This document shows positions 8,327 through 14,585 of a DNA stretch of 27,906 nt, piece by piece. Source of the DNA: SIO4C1 sp039180385. Its GTDB lineage: Bacteria > Cyanobacteriota > Cyanobacteriia > Phormidesmidales > Phormidesmidaceae. The notes beneath the pieces were generated by a model that did no database searches, was not told where the DNA came from, and saw only the letters and a list, made by a program, of their open reading frames with translations. The DNA lies in the NCBI GenBank assembly GCA_039180385.1, contig JBCDDJ010000032.1, positions 1 through 27,906 of the forward strand, read 5' to 3'. Position 1 is the stretch's first letter, and each line of letters opens with the position of its first letter. A program made the translations under genes and the position numbers.

Positions 8327-8569
8327 TCAGGTAAGCGGCGACTCTGTCATCTCTGCCTTTCTAAGGCCACTGAGTCTACCTACACCAGCTATCCAGAGTG
8401 AGTGATGGAGCACGGGTTTAGGGAAAGCAGAGTAGGTGGGTAGAAATAGCGGTGGATACTGCCGGATGAATGCTATTTTTTCGGTTGGCGTCAATTGCTT
8501 GAATTCACTTTGCTTAATCGGCAAGGGTTTTGAGATCGCAATCAACCATTTGTCGTAAAGCTGCTTCAT
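8327..8569 (-). CDS. Possible 80-aa protein downstream of the GIY-YIG gene
   Basis: From the ATG at 8569 the frame reads MKQLYDKWLIAIS.. then LTPTEKIAFIRQYPPLF.. and ends ..AEMTESPLT. The composition looks protein-like, with a Pro/aromatic-rich middle and no known motif. It would overlap the last 56 bases of the GIY-YIG-like gene in another frame, and no ribosome binding site is visible. The frame stays open upstream, but that part is a shadow of the GIY-YIG gene. Weak call. Confidence 0.3.
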   Translation of the reverse strand: MKQLYDKWLIAISKPLPIKQSEFKQLTPTEKIAFIRQYPPLFLPTYSAFPKPVLHHSLWIAGVGRLSGLRKAEMTESPLT

Positions 8570-8855
8570 TTTTAGCTGCTTTGCAGATCGGGCAAAACTT
8601 TGGAGAGTTTTTCTGGGTTTTGAGTTTCCGCTCAAAAGCCCGATCTGTGTTGGGCCATAGACGAGCGACGTGAAAAGAGATGCCCCGTTCTTTTGCGACT
8701 CGGGTGAGTGTAGCCCCACCACCAGCGCGATGCCGAAGGATACGAGCTTGAATGTCGTCGGCAAATCCCAGATAGTGCTGAGCCGAGTGAGAAGTGCTGA
8801 TTGGATGATTGAAATGAAGTAGATAGCAACCCTTTGAGCTAGGAATATTTCCCAT
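8514..8855 (-). CDS. GIY-YIG-like nuclease domain protein, 113 aa
   Basis: Seen: YLLHF at 11-15 and HYLGF at 27-31 take the places of the GIY and YIG strands. DDIQARILRHRAGGGATL follows, with candidate catalytic R38 in the helix, then FHVARLWP and RAFERKLK with candidate metal-binding E75. A C-terminal FCPICK (C88, C91) may bind zinc. This is the layout of short bacterial GIY-YIG proteins whose YIG has drifted to YLG. AGAAGGA lies about 8 bases before the ATG. Known: the superfamily cuts DNA in repair, homing and restriction. Being next to two PP-loop proteins suggests a modification/restriction or mobility role (inference). It is transcribed away from the PP-loop gene at 8930, across a palindrome. 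Confidence 0.75.
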   Translation of the reverse strand: MGNIPSSKGCYLLHFNHPISTSHSAQHYLGFADDIQARILRHRAGGGATLTRVAKERGISFHVARLWPNTDRAFERKLKTQKNSPKFCPICKAAKNEAALRQMVDCDLKTLAD

Positions 8856-8873
8856 GAGATTTTCCTTCTCTTG

Positions 8874-8918
8874 CTTGCCATTACTATAATGATATAATAC
8901 TATTATATTAATGGCAAG
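8874..8918. promoter_or_regulatory. Palindromic divergent promoter/operator region
   Basis: Arms CTTGCCATTA (8874-8883) and TAATGGCAAG (8909-8918) are perfect 10-base inverted repeats around a 25-base A+T core. The core contains TATAAT at 8885-8890 and 8893-8898 and similar boxes on the other strand. It lies between the divergent starts of the GIY-YIG gene (8855) and the second PP-loop gene (8930), so one dimeric regulator could control both. Expected bound protein: unknown. Confidence 0.6.
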
Positions 8919-8929
8919 AGAAAGAGAAA

Positions 8930-10210
8930 ATGTTGTCAGTCAAAAGTTGGTGTGCGCTGGCCTTTGTCTTGCGAGTCGATACTTTTTTGTTGAGACAGAT
9001 GACTCAGCGAGTCCATCGCCATGTTTTGAATTGGGGGATGGGGGTCGAGTCCACGGCAATTTTGCTGAGGTGGGTATATGAGCTGGAGATGCGCCCGTTT
9101 TCTGACTGGCGGCATGTGATCGTCTTGGTCGCCCAGACGGGTGATGAGATGCCCTATACCAAAGTCCTGGCCGAGGCCCATCTTTTTCCGATATTGAGAC
9201 AGCTGGGTGTTCGAGTCGTTCAGGTCGCAAAAGCCAGTGCATCAAAACGTGATGGCTATAGGGTGCTAGATGACACAAGACAACCTGAAGTCCTGTATAC
9301 CGAAGGGTATTTCAAACTTAGTCAAAATTTGTTGTTATCGGGAACGGTTCCGCGCTTGGGTCGGCCCCATATCTGTGCGCAGCGCTGGAAAGGTGAGGTG
9401 CTGGATGCGTGGTTGGCCGATAGCCTGGATGGCGATACCTTTGGCCCTTATCTGGGTTACAACGCTGACGAAACCAATCGGGTGGCAAAGTCGGATGGCT
9501 ATGGCTCACGGGGCTTTGATTACCTCTACCCGTTGGTGGAGTGGGGTTGGAGTCGTGCCGATTGTCTGTACTATATCTATTTCCACCAGGGAGTGATTTG
9601 GGCCAAATCTGCGTGCAATTTTTGCCCGTTTCAGGATTGTGGCACAGCGGTGGAGCGATTTCAGCGTGATCCGGAAGCCGGTGCTCACGCCCTGTTCATG
9701 GAAGCGAATGCCCTGGCTCATAATCCTAGGATGCACCTGTTCTCATCAGGGACGGCCTATGACTTGGTCGCTCGGAATAGCGCCACCCTTCAGCCGGTGC
9801 TGGAGCATTATGAAGCGTTGCTCGAGCAATCGACCTGGGGGGTTTACCATGTACGCCGGATCTATCGGCAGTTACCTATCAAAGATAAACCCGGCAAATG
9901 TCGAGTGGATGCCGACCGCTATAACTGCTTGGTGGCCGAGGGTGATCGGGCTCAGATGGAAGCGCTGTTGGCAGAGTTTGCCTGTGAAAAGCAAAGAGCG
10001 GTCGTTGAGCGTTATGGCAAGCGTTTCTATGTCCACGAGCGGGTATTGAAGCAGTATCCAGCCTGGGAGGAATTCTATGTGGTTGCGGTCAAAGCAGCCC
10101 AGGATAAGTGCCGAAATTTGACCAGCTTCCGTGAGCGATGGCAGGTGCTGACTGGGGAGCTGATGGAGCTGAAACCAGGGGAAAGTCAGCAAATTTCTCT
10201 GATATTCTAA
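8930..10210 (+). CDS. Second PP-loop (PAPS reductase-like) protein with altered nucleotide loop
   Basis: A 426-residue protein from the ATG at 8930; an alternative ATG at 8999 (MTQRVHRHVLNWG) would drop 23 hydrophobic residues. Seen: VLNWGMGVESTAIL (NWGMGVEST at 34-42), a variant of the SGGKDS loop; VLVAQTGDEMP for the strand-2 aspartate; HICAQRWK (C149); YLGYNADETNRV at 174-185; VEWGWSRADC; and CNFCPFQDC (C229, C232, C237). The order matches PAPS-reductase/adenine-nucleotide alpha-hydrolase proteins found in phages and plasmids. The central Lys-Asp of the SGGKDS loop is Val-Glu here, so the ATP chemistry may differ from that of the protein encoded at 7086. It is divergent from the GIY-YIG/PP-loop pair and followed by two small genes on the same strand. 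Function unknown; DNA or RNA base or backbone modification is one option. Confidence 0.8.
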   Translation: MLSVKSWCALAFVLRVDTFLLRQMTQRVHRHVLNWGMGVESTAILLRWVYELEMRPFSDWRHVIVLVAQTGDEMPYTKVLAEAHLFPILRQLGVRVVQVAKASASKRDGYRVLDDTRQPEVLYTEGYFKLSQNLLLSGTVPRLGRPHICAQRWKGEVLDAWLADSLDGDTFGPYLGYNADETNRVAKSDGYGSRGFDYLYPLVEWGWSRADCLYYIYFHQGVIWAKSACNFCPFQDCGTAVERFQRDPEAGAHALFMEANALAHNPRMHLFSSGTAYDLVARNSATLQPVLEHYEALLEQSTWGVYHVRRIYRQLPIKDKPGKCRVDADRYNCLVAEGDRAQMEALLAEFACEKQRAVVERYGKRFYVHERVLKQYPAWEEFYVVAVKAAQDKCRNLTSFRERWQVLTGELMELKPGESQQISLIF

Positions 10211-10229
10211 TAGTCTGATAGTCTAATAG
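10206..10229 (+). repeat. Three tandem octamers between genes
   Basis: TCTAATAG, TCTGATAG and TCTAATAG lie head to tail and overlap the stop codon of the PP-loop gene (TAA at 10208-10210). They sit just before the next gene's ribosome-binding region and may be a small operator or a slippage product. Confidence 0.5.
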
Positions 10230-10246
10230 TGATAAAGGTGCTAGGT

Positions 10247-10489
10247 ATGACCGAGGTTGATTACAAAAAGATGTCCCTGAAAATTCCCTGCGACCAGCAC
10301 ACCTGGCTAACTGAGCGGGCGCAGCAGGTGCGGAATAATAACGATGCGCCAGTGCCTGCTGGTGAACGGGTCTATCCTAATCAGCTGATTGAAGTGGCGA
10401 TCTCTTATCTGATGGCAACGGATGTAGACTGGAATATGATTCAATCGCAGGATGACTTGATGGGTGAATTGGGTCTAGAAGGTTTATGA
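10247..10489 (+). CDS. Small 80-aa protein, possibly ribbon-helix-helix-like
   Basis: The ATG at 10247 is chosen over a GTG at 10229, which lies in the tandem octamers; AAAGG is 10 bases upstream. The protein begins MTEVDYKKMSLKIPCDQH, has a helical middle (WLTERAQQVRN), then VYPNQLIEVAISYLMATDVDW and an acidic end. The PNQLIEVAISYL segment resembles the helix of small CopG/Arc-type regulators, but the N-terminal strand is not convincing, so this is only a suggestion. Its last bases ATGA overlap the next start, showing translational coupling. Confidence 0.6.
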   Translation: MTEVDYKKMSLKIPCDQHTWLTERAQQVRNNNDAPVPAGERVYPNQLIEVAISYLMATDVDWNMIQSQDDLMGELGLEGL

Positions 10490-10770
10490 GTCAAGAATTC
10501 TCGGGGGAATTGGAGGTTGTGTTTCTTCCACAGGAAGCTGGTGGTTTCGTAGATGTTTACCACGAGGGTATTCTAATTGGCTGCGTTAAACCCTTGATTG
10601 CTAAGAAAGGGTGGGCGGCAATCCCAGAAAATAGTGAATTTCCGGTTCTGGATAAGACAGATGGAATGACTGCGAGGCTAAAAATATTTAATTCAAGAGA
10701 AAATGCCGCAGCTTCTCTAATTCAGACACAAAGTTTGCGCAAGATGCTAACTCAAGAAGAATATGGTTGA
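10486..10770 (+). CDS. Unidentified 94-aa protein
   Basis: It starts within the ATGA overlap with the previous gene. The sequence is strand-rich (GELEVVFLPQEAGGFVDVYH, ILIGCVKPLIAKKGWAAIP) with a helical C-terminus (AAASLIQTQSLRKMLTQEEY). No motif that I recognise. It is probably made with the upstream 80-aa protein as a pair; such ATGA-coupled pairs are common for toxin-antitoxin or regulator-partner genes, but no toxin motif is visible. Confidence 0.6.
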   Translation: MSQEFSGELEVVFLPQEAGGFVDVYHEGILIGCVKPLIAKKGWAAIPENSEFPVLDKTDGMTARLKIFNSRENAAASLIQTQSLRKMLTQEEYG

Positions 10771-10900
10771 CGTGAGAGCCTCCGGCTGAGCAGTCAGGTT
10801 CCAGGCGGTGCGGTGCCCACGGAAGACTAGGCCAATAATCCCCGCTTAGGTGAATGAAACTCATAACAGCAAGGCTATCCAGGCGTCGATGTAGTTTCCA

Positions 10901-11707
10901 TCAGCCCCCTAAGCGTTCAGAATCGAGCTGTTGGCGGAACTTAATCTGAGTCAGGCGGATGGCTTCATCGTGGGCACGCTCCAGGCTATCCAGGTCAAGA
11001 ATGGACACCAGCCTTTCGCAGTAGCCCACCATCTCTAGCCCAACTGACTCAGGAATGTAGTTGCGGGCGATTTGGCGAGACCCAGATACAGGTGCTTCCC
11101 AGAGTTCCTTCATTTCAGCGGCATCCATGCCGAATAGCCCCCGGTAAACGTAGTTCGTCCATTTGCCGTATTTATAAGGGCTACCTCCGCCTTTGTCTGC
11201 GATCGCATAGGCCCAGTCCTGGCGGAAGGGCTTGCCCGCTTGGCGAGAAACGAGCCATCGCTGAATGATTTCGCTGTCTTCGCGGGTGTAGGTCTGCTTG
11301 AGGAAGGTATAGGCGGCAGCGTAAAGCCCCTCAGCCGCGAACCAGGCCAAAAACTGAATCAGTCCGTTTTTAGCTTTGGTCCGTAAGCGACCCGGATTTT
11401 GAGCCCAATCAGCGGCAATATCAACCCAGTCAGATGCTTCTATTGCAGAGTAAGTATTGCCATCAATGCCTCGGATTTCGGACACCCTAAAAGTACTGCC
11501 AGATGGGAGCTTCAGGTACTTAACCCCGTCTGATTCGGACACCCTATCAGAAAGGGTTTGTCGAGGCACGCCCGTATGCCGATCCATGCCGCGTAAGCCA
11601 AGCCCGATAGTGGGTTTGCCAGGGCCAAGCCCATCCGGATCGATGACAATGGCGTTGAATTCGCGGTCTTTAAATCTGATTGGAATTAATTGTCCAGTTT
11701 CGAGCAT
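10901..11707 (-). CDS. Unidentified 268-aa plasmid/phage-type protein
   Basis: The N-terminus is strand-rich (GQLIPIRFKDREFNAIVIDP, YLKLPSGSTFRVSEIRG). A helical region follows from about residue 95 (DIAADWAQNPGR, LIQFLAWFAAEGLYAAAYTFL). Around 178-202 there is KYGKWTNYVYRGLFGMDAAE followed by MKELW, then ARNYIPESVGLEMVGYCERL. That last stretch resembles the C-terminal part of phage antirepressor/KilA-type proteins, in which a (T/W)TN..Y..LFG block precedes an R..I segment. I treat this as a hint only. It lies 34 bases downstream of an XRE regulator gene on the same strand, which fits a regulator pair. Confidence 0.6.
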   Translation of the reverse strand: MLETGQLIPIRFKDREFNAIVIDPDGLGPGKPTIGLGLRGMDRHTGVPRQTLSDRVSESDGVKYLKLPSGSTFRVSEIRGIDGNTYSAIEASDWVDIAADWAQNPGRLRTKAKNGLIQFLAWFAAEGLYAAAYTFLKQTYTREDSEIIQRWLVSRQAGKPFRQDWAYAIADKGGGSPYKYGKWTNYVYRGLFGMDAAEMKELWEAPVSGSRQIARNYIPESVGLEMVGYCERLVSILDLDSLERAHDEAIRLTQIKFRQQLDSERLGG

Positions 11708-11741
11708 GGCTTATTCCTTGCTAAAAAAGAACTACCCAAAG

Positions 11742-11999
11742 CTAAATACTTTGAAATTCATCCTCGGGGTCACTCACCCCTACGTCCTGAGTGGTGATTT
11801 CCAGGGCTTGACAAATAGCGGATAGCGTTTGGTAGGTAACTGACTCTTTGTTGCCTTTCACCAGCTGATACCAGAACGCTGTAGAGATATCGGCTTCTCT
11901 ACAAATCTGAGATATGGACTTGTCTGAGCGCTCGGCGGCGCTCTTCAGTTCAGCGGGTAGGTTTGGCACACTCCACTCGTGAGTTCTGCGAACTTTCAT
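11742..11999 (-). CDS. XRE-family helix-turn-helix regulator, 85 aa
   Basis: I use the ATG at 11999 (MKVRRTHEWSVPNLP); the frame stays open to 12143, but that part is A+T-rich and contains repeats typical of a promoter. Seen: SISQICREADISTAFWYQLVKG (about 35-56) is the turn and recognition helix, and TYQTLSAICQALEI (about 61-74) is the usual fifth helix of Cro/CI-type domains. The acidic tail DPEDEFQSI is non-essential-looking. It probably represses its own promoter and perhaps the 268-aa gene, which follows by 34 bases. The duplicated CAAACTTGTGGTT upstream is a likely binding site. Confidence 0.8.
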   Translation of the reverse strand: MKVRRTHEWSVPNLPAELKSAAERSDKSISQICREADISTAFWYQLVKGNKESVTYQTLSAICQALEITTQDVGVSDPEDEFQSI

Positions 12000-12079
12000 A
12001 TCAAGCGAAATCATATAAGGCAGATTTATCATCGCAAACTGCAAATCAATAGTAAACACCAGAGTTGAAAAACGCAAAT

Positions 12080-12115
12080 CACAAACTTGTGGTTGACGAC
12101 TGCAAACTTGTGGTT
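12080..12115. promoter_or_regulatory. Two direct repeats of CAAACTTGTGGTT, candidate operator
   Basis: Identical 13-mers lie at 12082-12094 and 12103-12115, spaced 21 bases start to start (two helical turns). The first overlaps the near-palindrome CACAAACTTGTG (12080-12091). Related GCAAA units occur at 12032-12045. The repeats lie 80-115 bases upstream of the XRE regulator start, where an autoregulatory site would be expected. Confidence 0.45.
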
Positions 12116-12230
12116 TATTCTTGCATGTAAGGCGTGAGGGCAAGGGACCGATGCTCCAGCGCTAGCCTCTCCCCTGTGCGGTTCAAGTTAATCCTGCACA
12201 TTGCTGAACGCCTGAGATGCGCTGTTAACA

Positions 12231-12269
12231 AAACCACCAAAATCGAAACCACCGAAACTACCGAAACCT
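12231..12269 (+). repeat. Short degenerate tandem repeat, ACC-GAAA type
   Basis: Units of the form AACCACC(A/G)AAA and ACTACCGAAACC repeat about four times. They lie in the roughly 450-base non-coding stretch between the XRE regulator and the 109-aa gene. The long frames across it on both strands start in unrelated sequence and look random. Confidence 0.35.
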
Positions 12270-12350
12270 TCACTGTCACTGATAGCAACCTTGTTGTTCT
12301 CTGTCTTTTTGAAATTACTTGAGTAAGGAGGTAAATATTTCCGCAACAAA

Positions 12351-12392
12351 GTGGGGGCGGCTGAGAATCTTCCTCAGTCGCCTTGCTCCCAC
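12351..12392 (+). other. Strong stem-loop before a small gene
   Basis: GGCGGCTGAG (12356-12365) pairs with CTCAGTCGCC (12373-12382) around a 7-base loop, with outer GTGGG (12351-12355) and CCCAC (12388-12392). No T-run follows, so this is not a classical terminator. AAGGAGG at 12325-12331 lies 20 bases upstream but has no ordinary start codon at a usable distance. Confidence 0.5.
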
Positions 12393-12452
12393 CGCTCATG
12401 CCGTCTAGTCCAGTAACTGAAACAGCAAATAACAACATTGGAGGAAGTCATC

Positions 12453-12782
12453 ATGACCAGATCAACCCCTAAAACTCAAGCTATTAATGAGATTACGTGC
12501 CCTGATATCCCTTCAGTACAACTGCCTCGCGCATTGCAGATAGTTGGTGCGGCCCTGTCTCAATCTCGCGATGGGTTCCAGGAAGTCTGGCAGTATGAGC
12601 AAGAGCATCAAATTGGCCTACAGGCTGCAAAACTTCTTTGGACTGCTGTATCCAAGACGGGAAAACCGATTGGGAAATTGACGGTTATTGCGATCTCAAC
12701 CGCTTATCAAGGTTTGACCGGCACAACAGCGCGAGGCTTTGTGAAAGCCCAGTGGTCACGGTTCCAGGGCAAGGGCGTTTAG
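12453..12782 (+). CDS. Unidentified 109-aa protein
   Basis: GGAGG at 12439-12443 is 9 bases before the ATG at 12453, so the upstream TTG at 12438 is not the start. The protein is mostly helical: VQLPRALQIVGAALSQSRDG, then WQYEQEHQIGLQAAKLLWTAV, then IAISTAYQGLTGTTARGFVK. No signal peptide and no catalytic motif. I do not recognise the family. It is flanked by hairpins at 12351-12392 and 12797-12829 and followed by another small gene in the same orientation. Confidence 0.6.
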   Translation: MTRSTPKTQAINEITCPDIPSVQLPRALQIVGAALSQSRDGFQEVWQYEQEHQIGLQAAKLLWTAVSKTGKPIGKLTVIAISTAYQGLTGTTARGFVKAQWSRFQGKGV

Positions 12783-12796
12783 GACGACAGCAGTGT

Positions 12797-12829
12797 GGGC
12801 TAGGGAAGCCGTGAGAAAGCGCCTAGCCC
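12797..12829 (+). other. Perfect 8-bp stem-loop between two small genes
   Basis: GGGCTAGG (12797-12804) and CCTAGCCC (12822-12829) enclose 17 bases. No T-run follows. It begins 15 bases after the stop of the 109-aa gene. A processing site or weak terminator is possible. Confidence 0.5.
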
Positions 12830-12865
12830 TCCTCTATTCCAACTGCAACGAAGGAATGATCAATT

Positions 12866-13147
12866 ATGGAATATAGGCAGCTTCAGAGGCTAGCAGGCTC
12901 GTATCTAAAGCGTGAGGGGCGTGGCGAAGTCATCGCGGGTTCAACCAGGCAGGACTTGGAAACCATAGTTGCAGCACACGGGCATAAAACCTCTGCGCTG
13001 TATGGGGTTCAATCTGCCGGTGCTCAGGCCCGATGTGATCAGCTTCAGGCTCAGCTAGCGCTTGCGGAGAGCCTGGATGCCAGGGATGTCGGGGTGGCTG
13101 CATCCGCCACTATTTTTGATATTCCGGGGGTTGGTAAACATCATTGA
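12866..13147 (+). CDS. Unidentified 93-aa protein
   Basis: GAAGGA lies about 10 bases before the ATG. The protein has a basic N-terminal helix (MEYRQLQRLAGSYLKREGRGE), a middle rich in Gln and Ala (ARCDQLQAQLALAESLDARD) that could be a short coiled coil, and ends IFDIPGVGKHH. No recognisable domain. It is probably co-transcribed with the 109-aa gene and closed off by the hairpin at 13157-13190. Confidence 0.55.
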   Translation: MEYRQLQRLAGSYLKREGRGEVIAGSTRQDLETIVAAHGHKTSALYGVQSAGAQARCDQLQAQLALAESLDARDVGVAASATIFDIPGVGKHH

Positions 13148-13156
13148 TAAGAAAAC

Positions 13157-13190
13157 GCCCACCGAGCCTTCAGGAGCCTCAATGGTGGGC
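13157..13190 (+). terminator. Stem-loop after the 93-aa gene, probable terminator
   Basis: GCCCACC (13157-13163) and GGTGGGC (13184-13190) form a perfect 7-bp stem with a further GAGCC..-type pairing inside. It starts 9 bases after the stop. There is no T-run, so termination strength is uncertain. Confidence 0.4.
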
Positions 13191-13198
13191 AGATGATA

Positions 13199-13423
13199 AT
13201 GTGTTTCCAGACTTATTCTGCCCTCTATGAGGATGGGCTAACGGCCATCCCCTAAGGAAACCTTCTATCCAGGGATCTGCGCCACCCGCTATCGCTTTGG
13301 GAAAAGTACCTGGCTCTTTATCAAGATGTCTTGCAACAGAATCTGGATCTGCTAGCTCCGGCTTTACCGAAGAACATTTTCAGAGACGCCTACGGTGTTT
13401 TTGAATATCAGCAGGTATCTTAA
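13199..13423 (+). pseudogene. Possible decayed gene, open frame split by one TAA
   Basis: From the ATG at 13199 the frame reads MCFQTYSALYEDGLTAIP and stops at TAA 13253-13255. It then continues in the same frame for 55 codons (GNLLSRDLRHPLSLWEKYLA.., ..LLAPALPKNIFRDAYGVFEY..) to TAA 13421. Both halves look protein-like and there is no alternative start after the first stop, so this could be a nonsense-inactivated gene. No family recognised. It is the only content I see in the stretch between 13148 and 13463 apart from the hairpin at 13157. Confidence 0.3.
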
Positions 13424-13463
13424 TTTTTCGTGGCGGGATTTGAGGGTACAATCCAAATATTGA

Positions 13464-13940
13464 ATGGCTGGATCCATGAAACTGCAAAGACTAAAAGAGT
13501 TAGTGTGGGACTCTTGGAAAAGCATACACACCTGGAAGGACGGTGCGATGATCGCGCCTGAGAGCTTTGATGTTGTTATGAAGCGTTTTGGCGATCGTCG
13601 TTTCAAGGCAACCTGGGTAAAAGCATTGTCACAGTTTGAAGCCCAATTAACCCATGATGGCTTGCTGGATGCTTACATCCTGATCTACACCTTTAATTTC
13701 ACGCCGGACCAAGAATATTATGAATACCGGCACAATATTTTCGACGCCTTTTTGGCCTACCCTGATGCACTGGACGTCATTAAGCTGGCGTTTGAGCAGC
13801 TGTTTACACTATTCCCCCTAGAGGAGCAACGCGAGTTCGATGGTTTTTTTCGACTGGTTAGCGAGCGAGGAATCGACCCCAGGGCCATCAGAGAATCAGT
13901 TGAGTCTAACCGACGACTCAGGAGCGCTGTCGCGGCGTGA
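13464..13940 (+). CDS. Unidentified 158-aa soluble protein
   Basis: The ATG at 13464 or 13476 (MKLQRLKELVWDSW) is possible; GGATCC lies directly before the second. The protein is rich in aromatic and helical segments (FEAQLTHDGLLDAYILIYTF, YYEYRHNIFDAFLAYPDALD, IKLAFEQLFTLFPLEEQREF) and ends SVESNRRLRSAVAA. No motif or membrane segment. Its last 101 bases overlap the next gene's longest reading in another frame, and a run of seven T (13844-13850) lies near the start of that overlap. Confidence 0.6.
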   Translation: MAGSMKLQRLKELVWDSWKSIHTWKDGAMIAPESFDVVMKRFGDRRFKATWVKALSQFEAQLTHDGLLDAYILIYTFNFTPDQEYYEYRHNIFDAFLAYPDALDVIKLAFEQLFTLFPLEEQREFDGFFRLVSERGIDPRAIRESVESNRRLRSAVAA

Positions 13941-14283
13941 ACGAGTTGATGGGGCAACCGTCAACAGGCGATTCAACAAGTCAATCAAAGACAATGGTGG
14001 TGCAGGCACAGTCTACCGAGATGCTGCGATCGCTGAAACCCGTGAACTGTTTGATTGCGATGTAAACACTTTGTATAGACGAACCGGAGGCAATCTCAAT
14101 GATCGCAGCACCTTGCCCGTTTCGGCACAAGAAGCCTTTATGGTGAATGAAGTGTTTGCAGCTAATGAACTAGAGCGCAGCGTTGGGACCTATGGGGGAG
14201 AGACGCAAAAAGAAGTCAACCAAAAGATTGTGCAATGCGTCAGCCAAACCTCGAAACAAACTCGAAAGTGGTTGCCCTGGTAA
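13840..14283 (+). CDS. Conserved-looking 147-aa protein overlapping the previous gene
   Basis: The longest reading starts at the ATG at 13840 inside the 158-aa gene; a TTG at 13900 would cut the overlap to 41 bases. From about residue 30 the protein is strongly structured: RRERVDGATVNRRFNKSIKD, GTVYRDAAIAETRELFDCDV, LYRRTGGNLNDRSTLPVSAQ and EVNQKIVQCVS, ending RKWLPW. I have the impression of similar ...LPVSAQ..LPW proteins in other cyanobacterial accessory regions but cannot name a function. Both frames look coding through the overlap, so either true overlapping genes or a frameshift at the T7 run (FDGFF joining FDWLASEE) is possible. Confidence 0.65.
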   Translation: MVFFDWLASEESTPGPSENQLSLTDDSGALSRRERVDGATVNRRFNKSIKDNGGAGTVYRDAAIAETRELFDCDVNTLYRRTGGNLNDRSTLPVSAQEAFMVNEVFAANELERSVGTYGGETQKEVNQKIVQCVSQTSKQTRKWLPW

Positions 14284-14350
14284 ATTTTTCGTAGATGCTG
14301 CCCTCTCGCCCTCCCTCAATCGGTCCATGACTCGCTTTTTTGTCAGTTAC

Positions 14351-14436
14351 AACGTGGCATGAAACCTCTGTGAAATCGTTTGCACTATTCAACGAGGTTT
14401 CAACGTTTCCCACGTTTTTTTTCATTCTCCTTTGAG
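14351..14436 (+). repeat. Structured repeat, copy A (hairpin followed by T8)
   Basis: Nested inverted repeats AACGTGG/CCACGTT (14351-14357 with 14410-14416) and GAAACCTC/GAGGTTTC (14361-14368 with 14394-14401) are followed by eight T at 14415-14422 and CATTCTCCTTTGAGG. About three quarters of positions match the segment at 26245-26321. It could be a terminator-type structure or the end of an insertion element. It lies in the roughly 285-base gap before the hydrolase gene. Confidence 0.4.
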
Positions 14437-14460
14437 GCGGTACGATCGTGTGGCACCGCC
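14436..14460. other. Hairpin with GGCGGT/ACCGCC arms
   Basis: GGCGGT (14436-14441) and ACCGCC (14455-14460) flank ACGATCGT, itself a palindrome. It lies directly upstream of the short ORF at 14484 and could be a regulatory site for the hydrolase cluster. Confidence 0.35.
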
Positions 14461-14483
14461 CGCATAAACCAGAGGATGACACT

Positions 14484-14585
14484 ATGAGCAATGTAAAAAC
14501 TGTTCAATTCAGAGAGCTAGGCTGTGATTGTTTAAGCCGCATTGAAATCATTCTGGAGCGAGCGCACCATGAAAATTTCAGCTAA
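14484..14585 (+). CDS. Possible 33-aa leader ORF before the hydrolase gene
   Basis: GAGG lies 8 bases before the ATG at 14484. The product MSNVKTVQFRELGCDCLSRI.. ends ..ERAHHENFS and overlaps the hydrolase start by 17 bases in another frame. A short overlapping ORF with its own ribosome binding site could couple translation of the hydrolase. No relation to known peptides seen. Confidence 0.35.
   Translation: MSNVKTVQFRELGCDCLSRIEIILERAHHENFS

Noticed and set aside
8570..8881. Upstream half of the minus-strand frame that ends at 8327
   Set aside because: It lies fully over the GIY-YIG-like gene in another frame; only the downstream part was kept as a weak candidate.
12115..12438. Minus-strand frame of 107 codons and plus-strand frame at 12134
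   Set aside because: Both cross repeats and the strong hairpin, with Val/Ser- or Thr-rich unnatural translations and no ribosome binding site.
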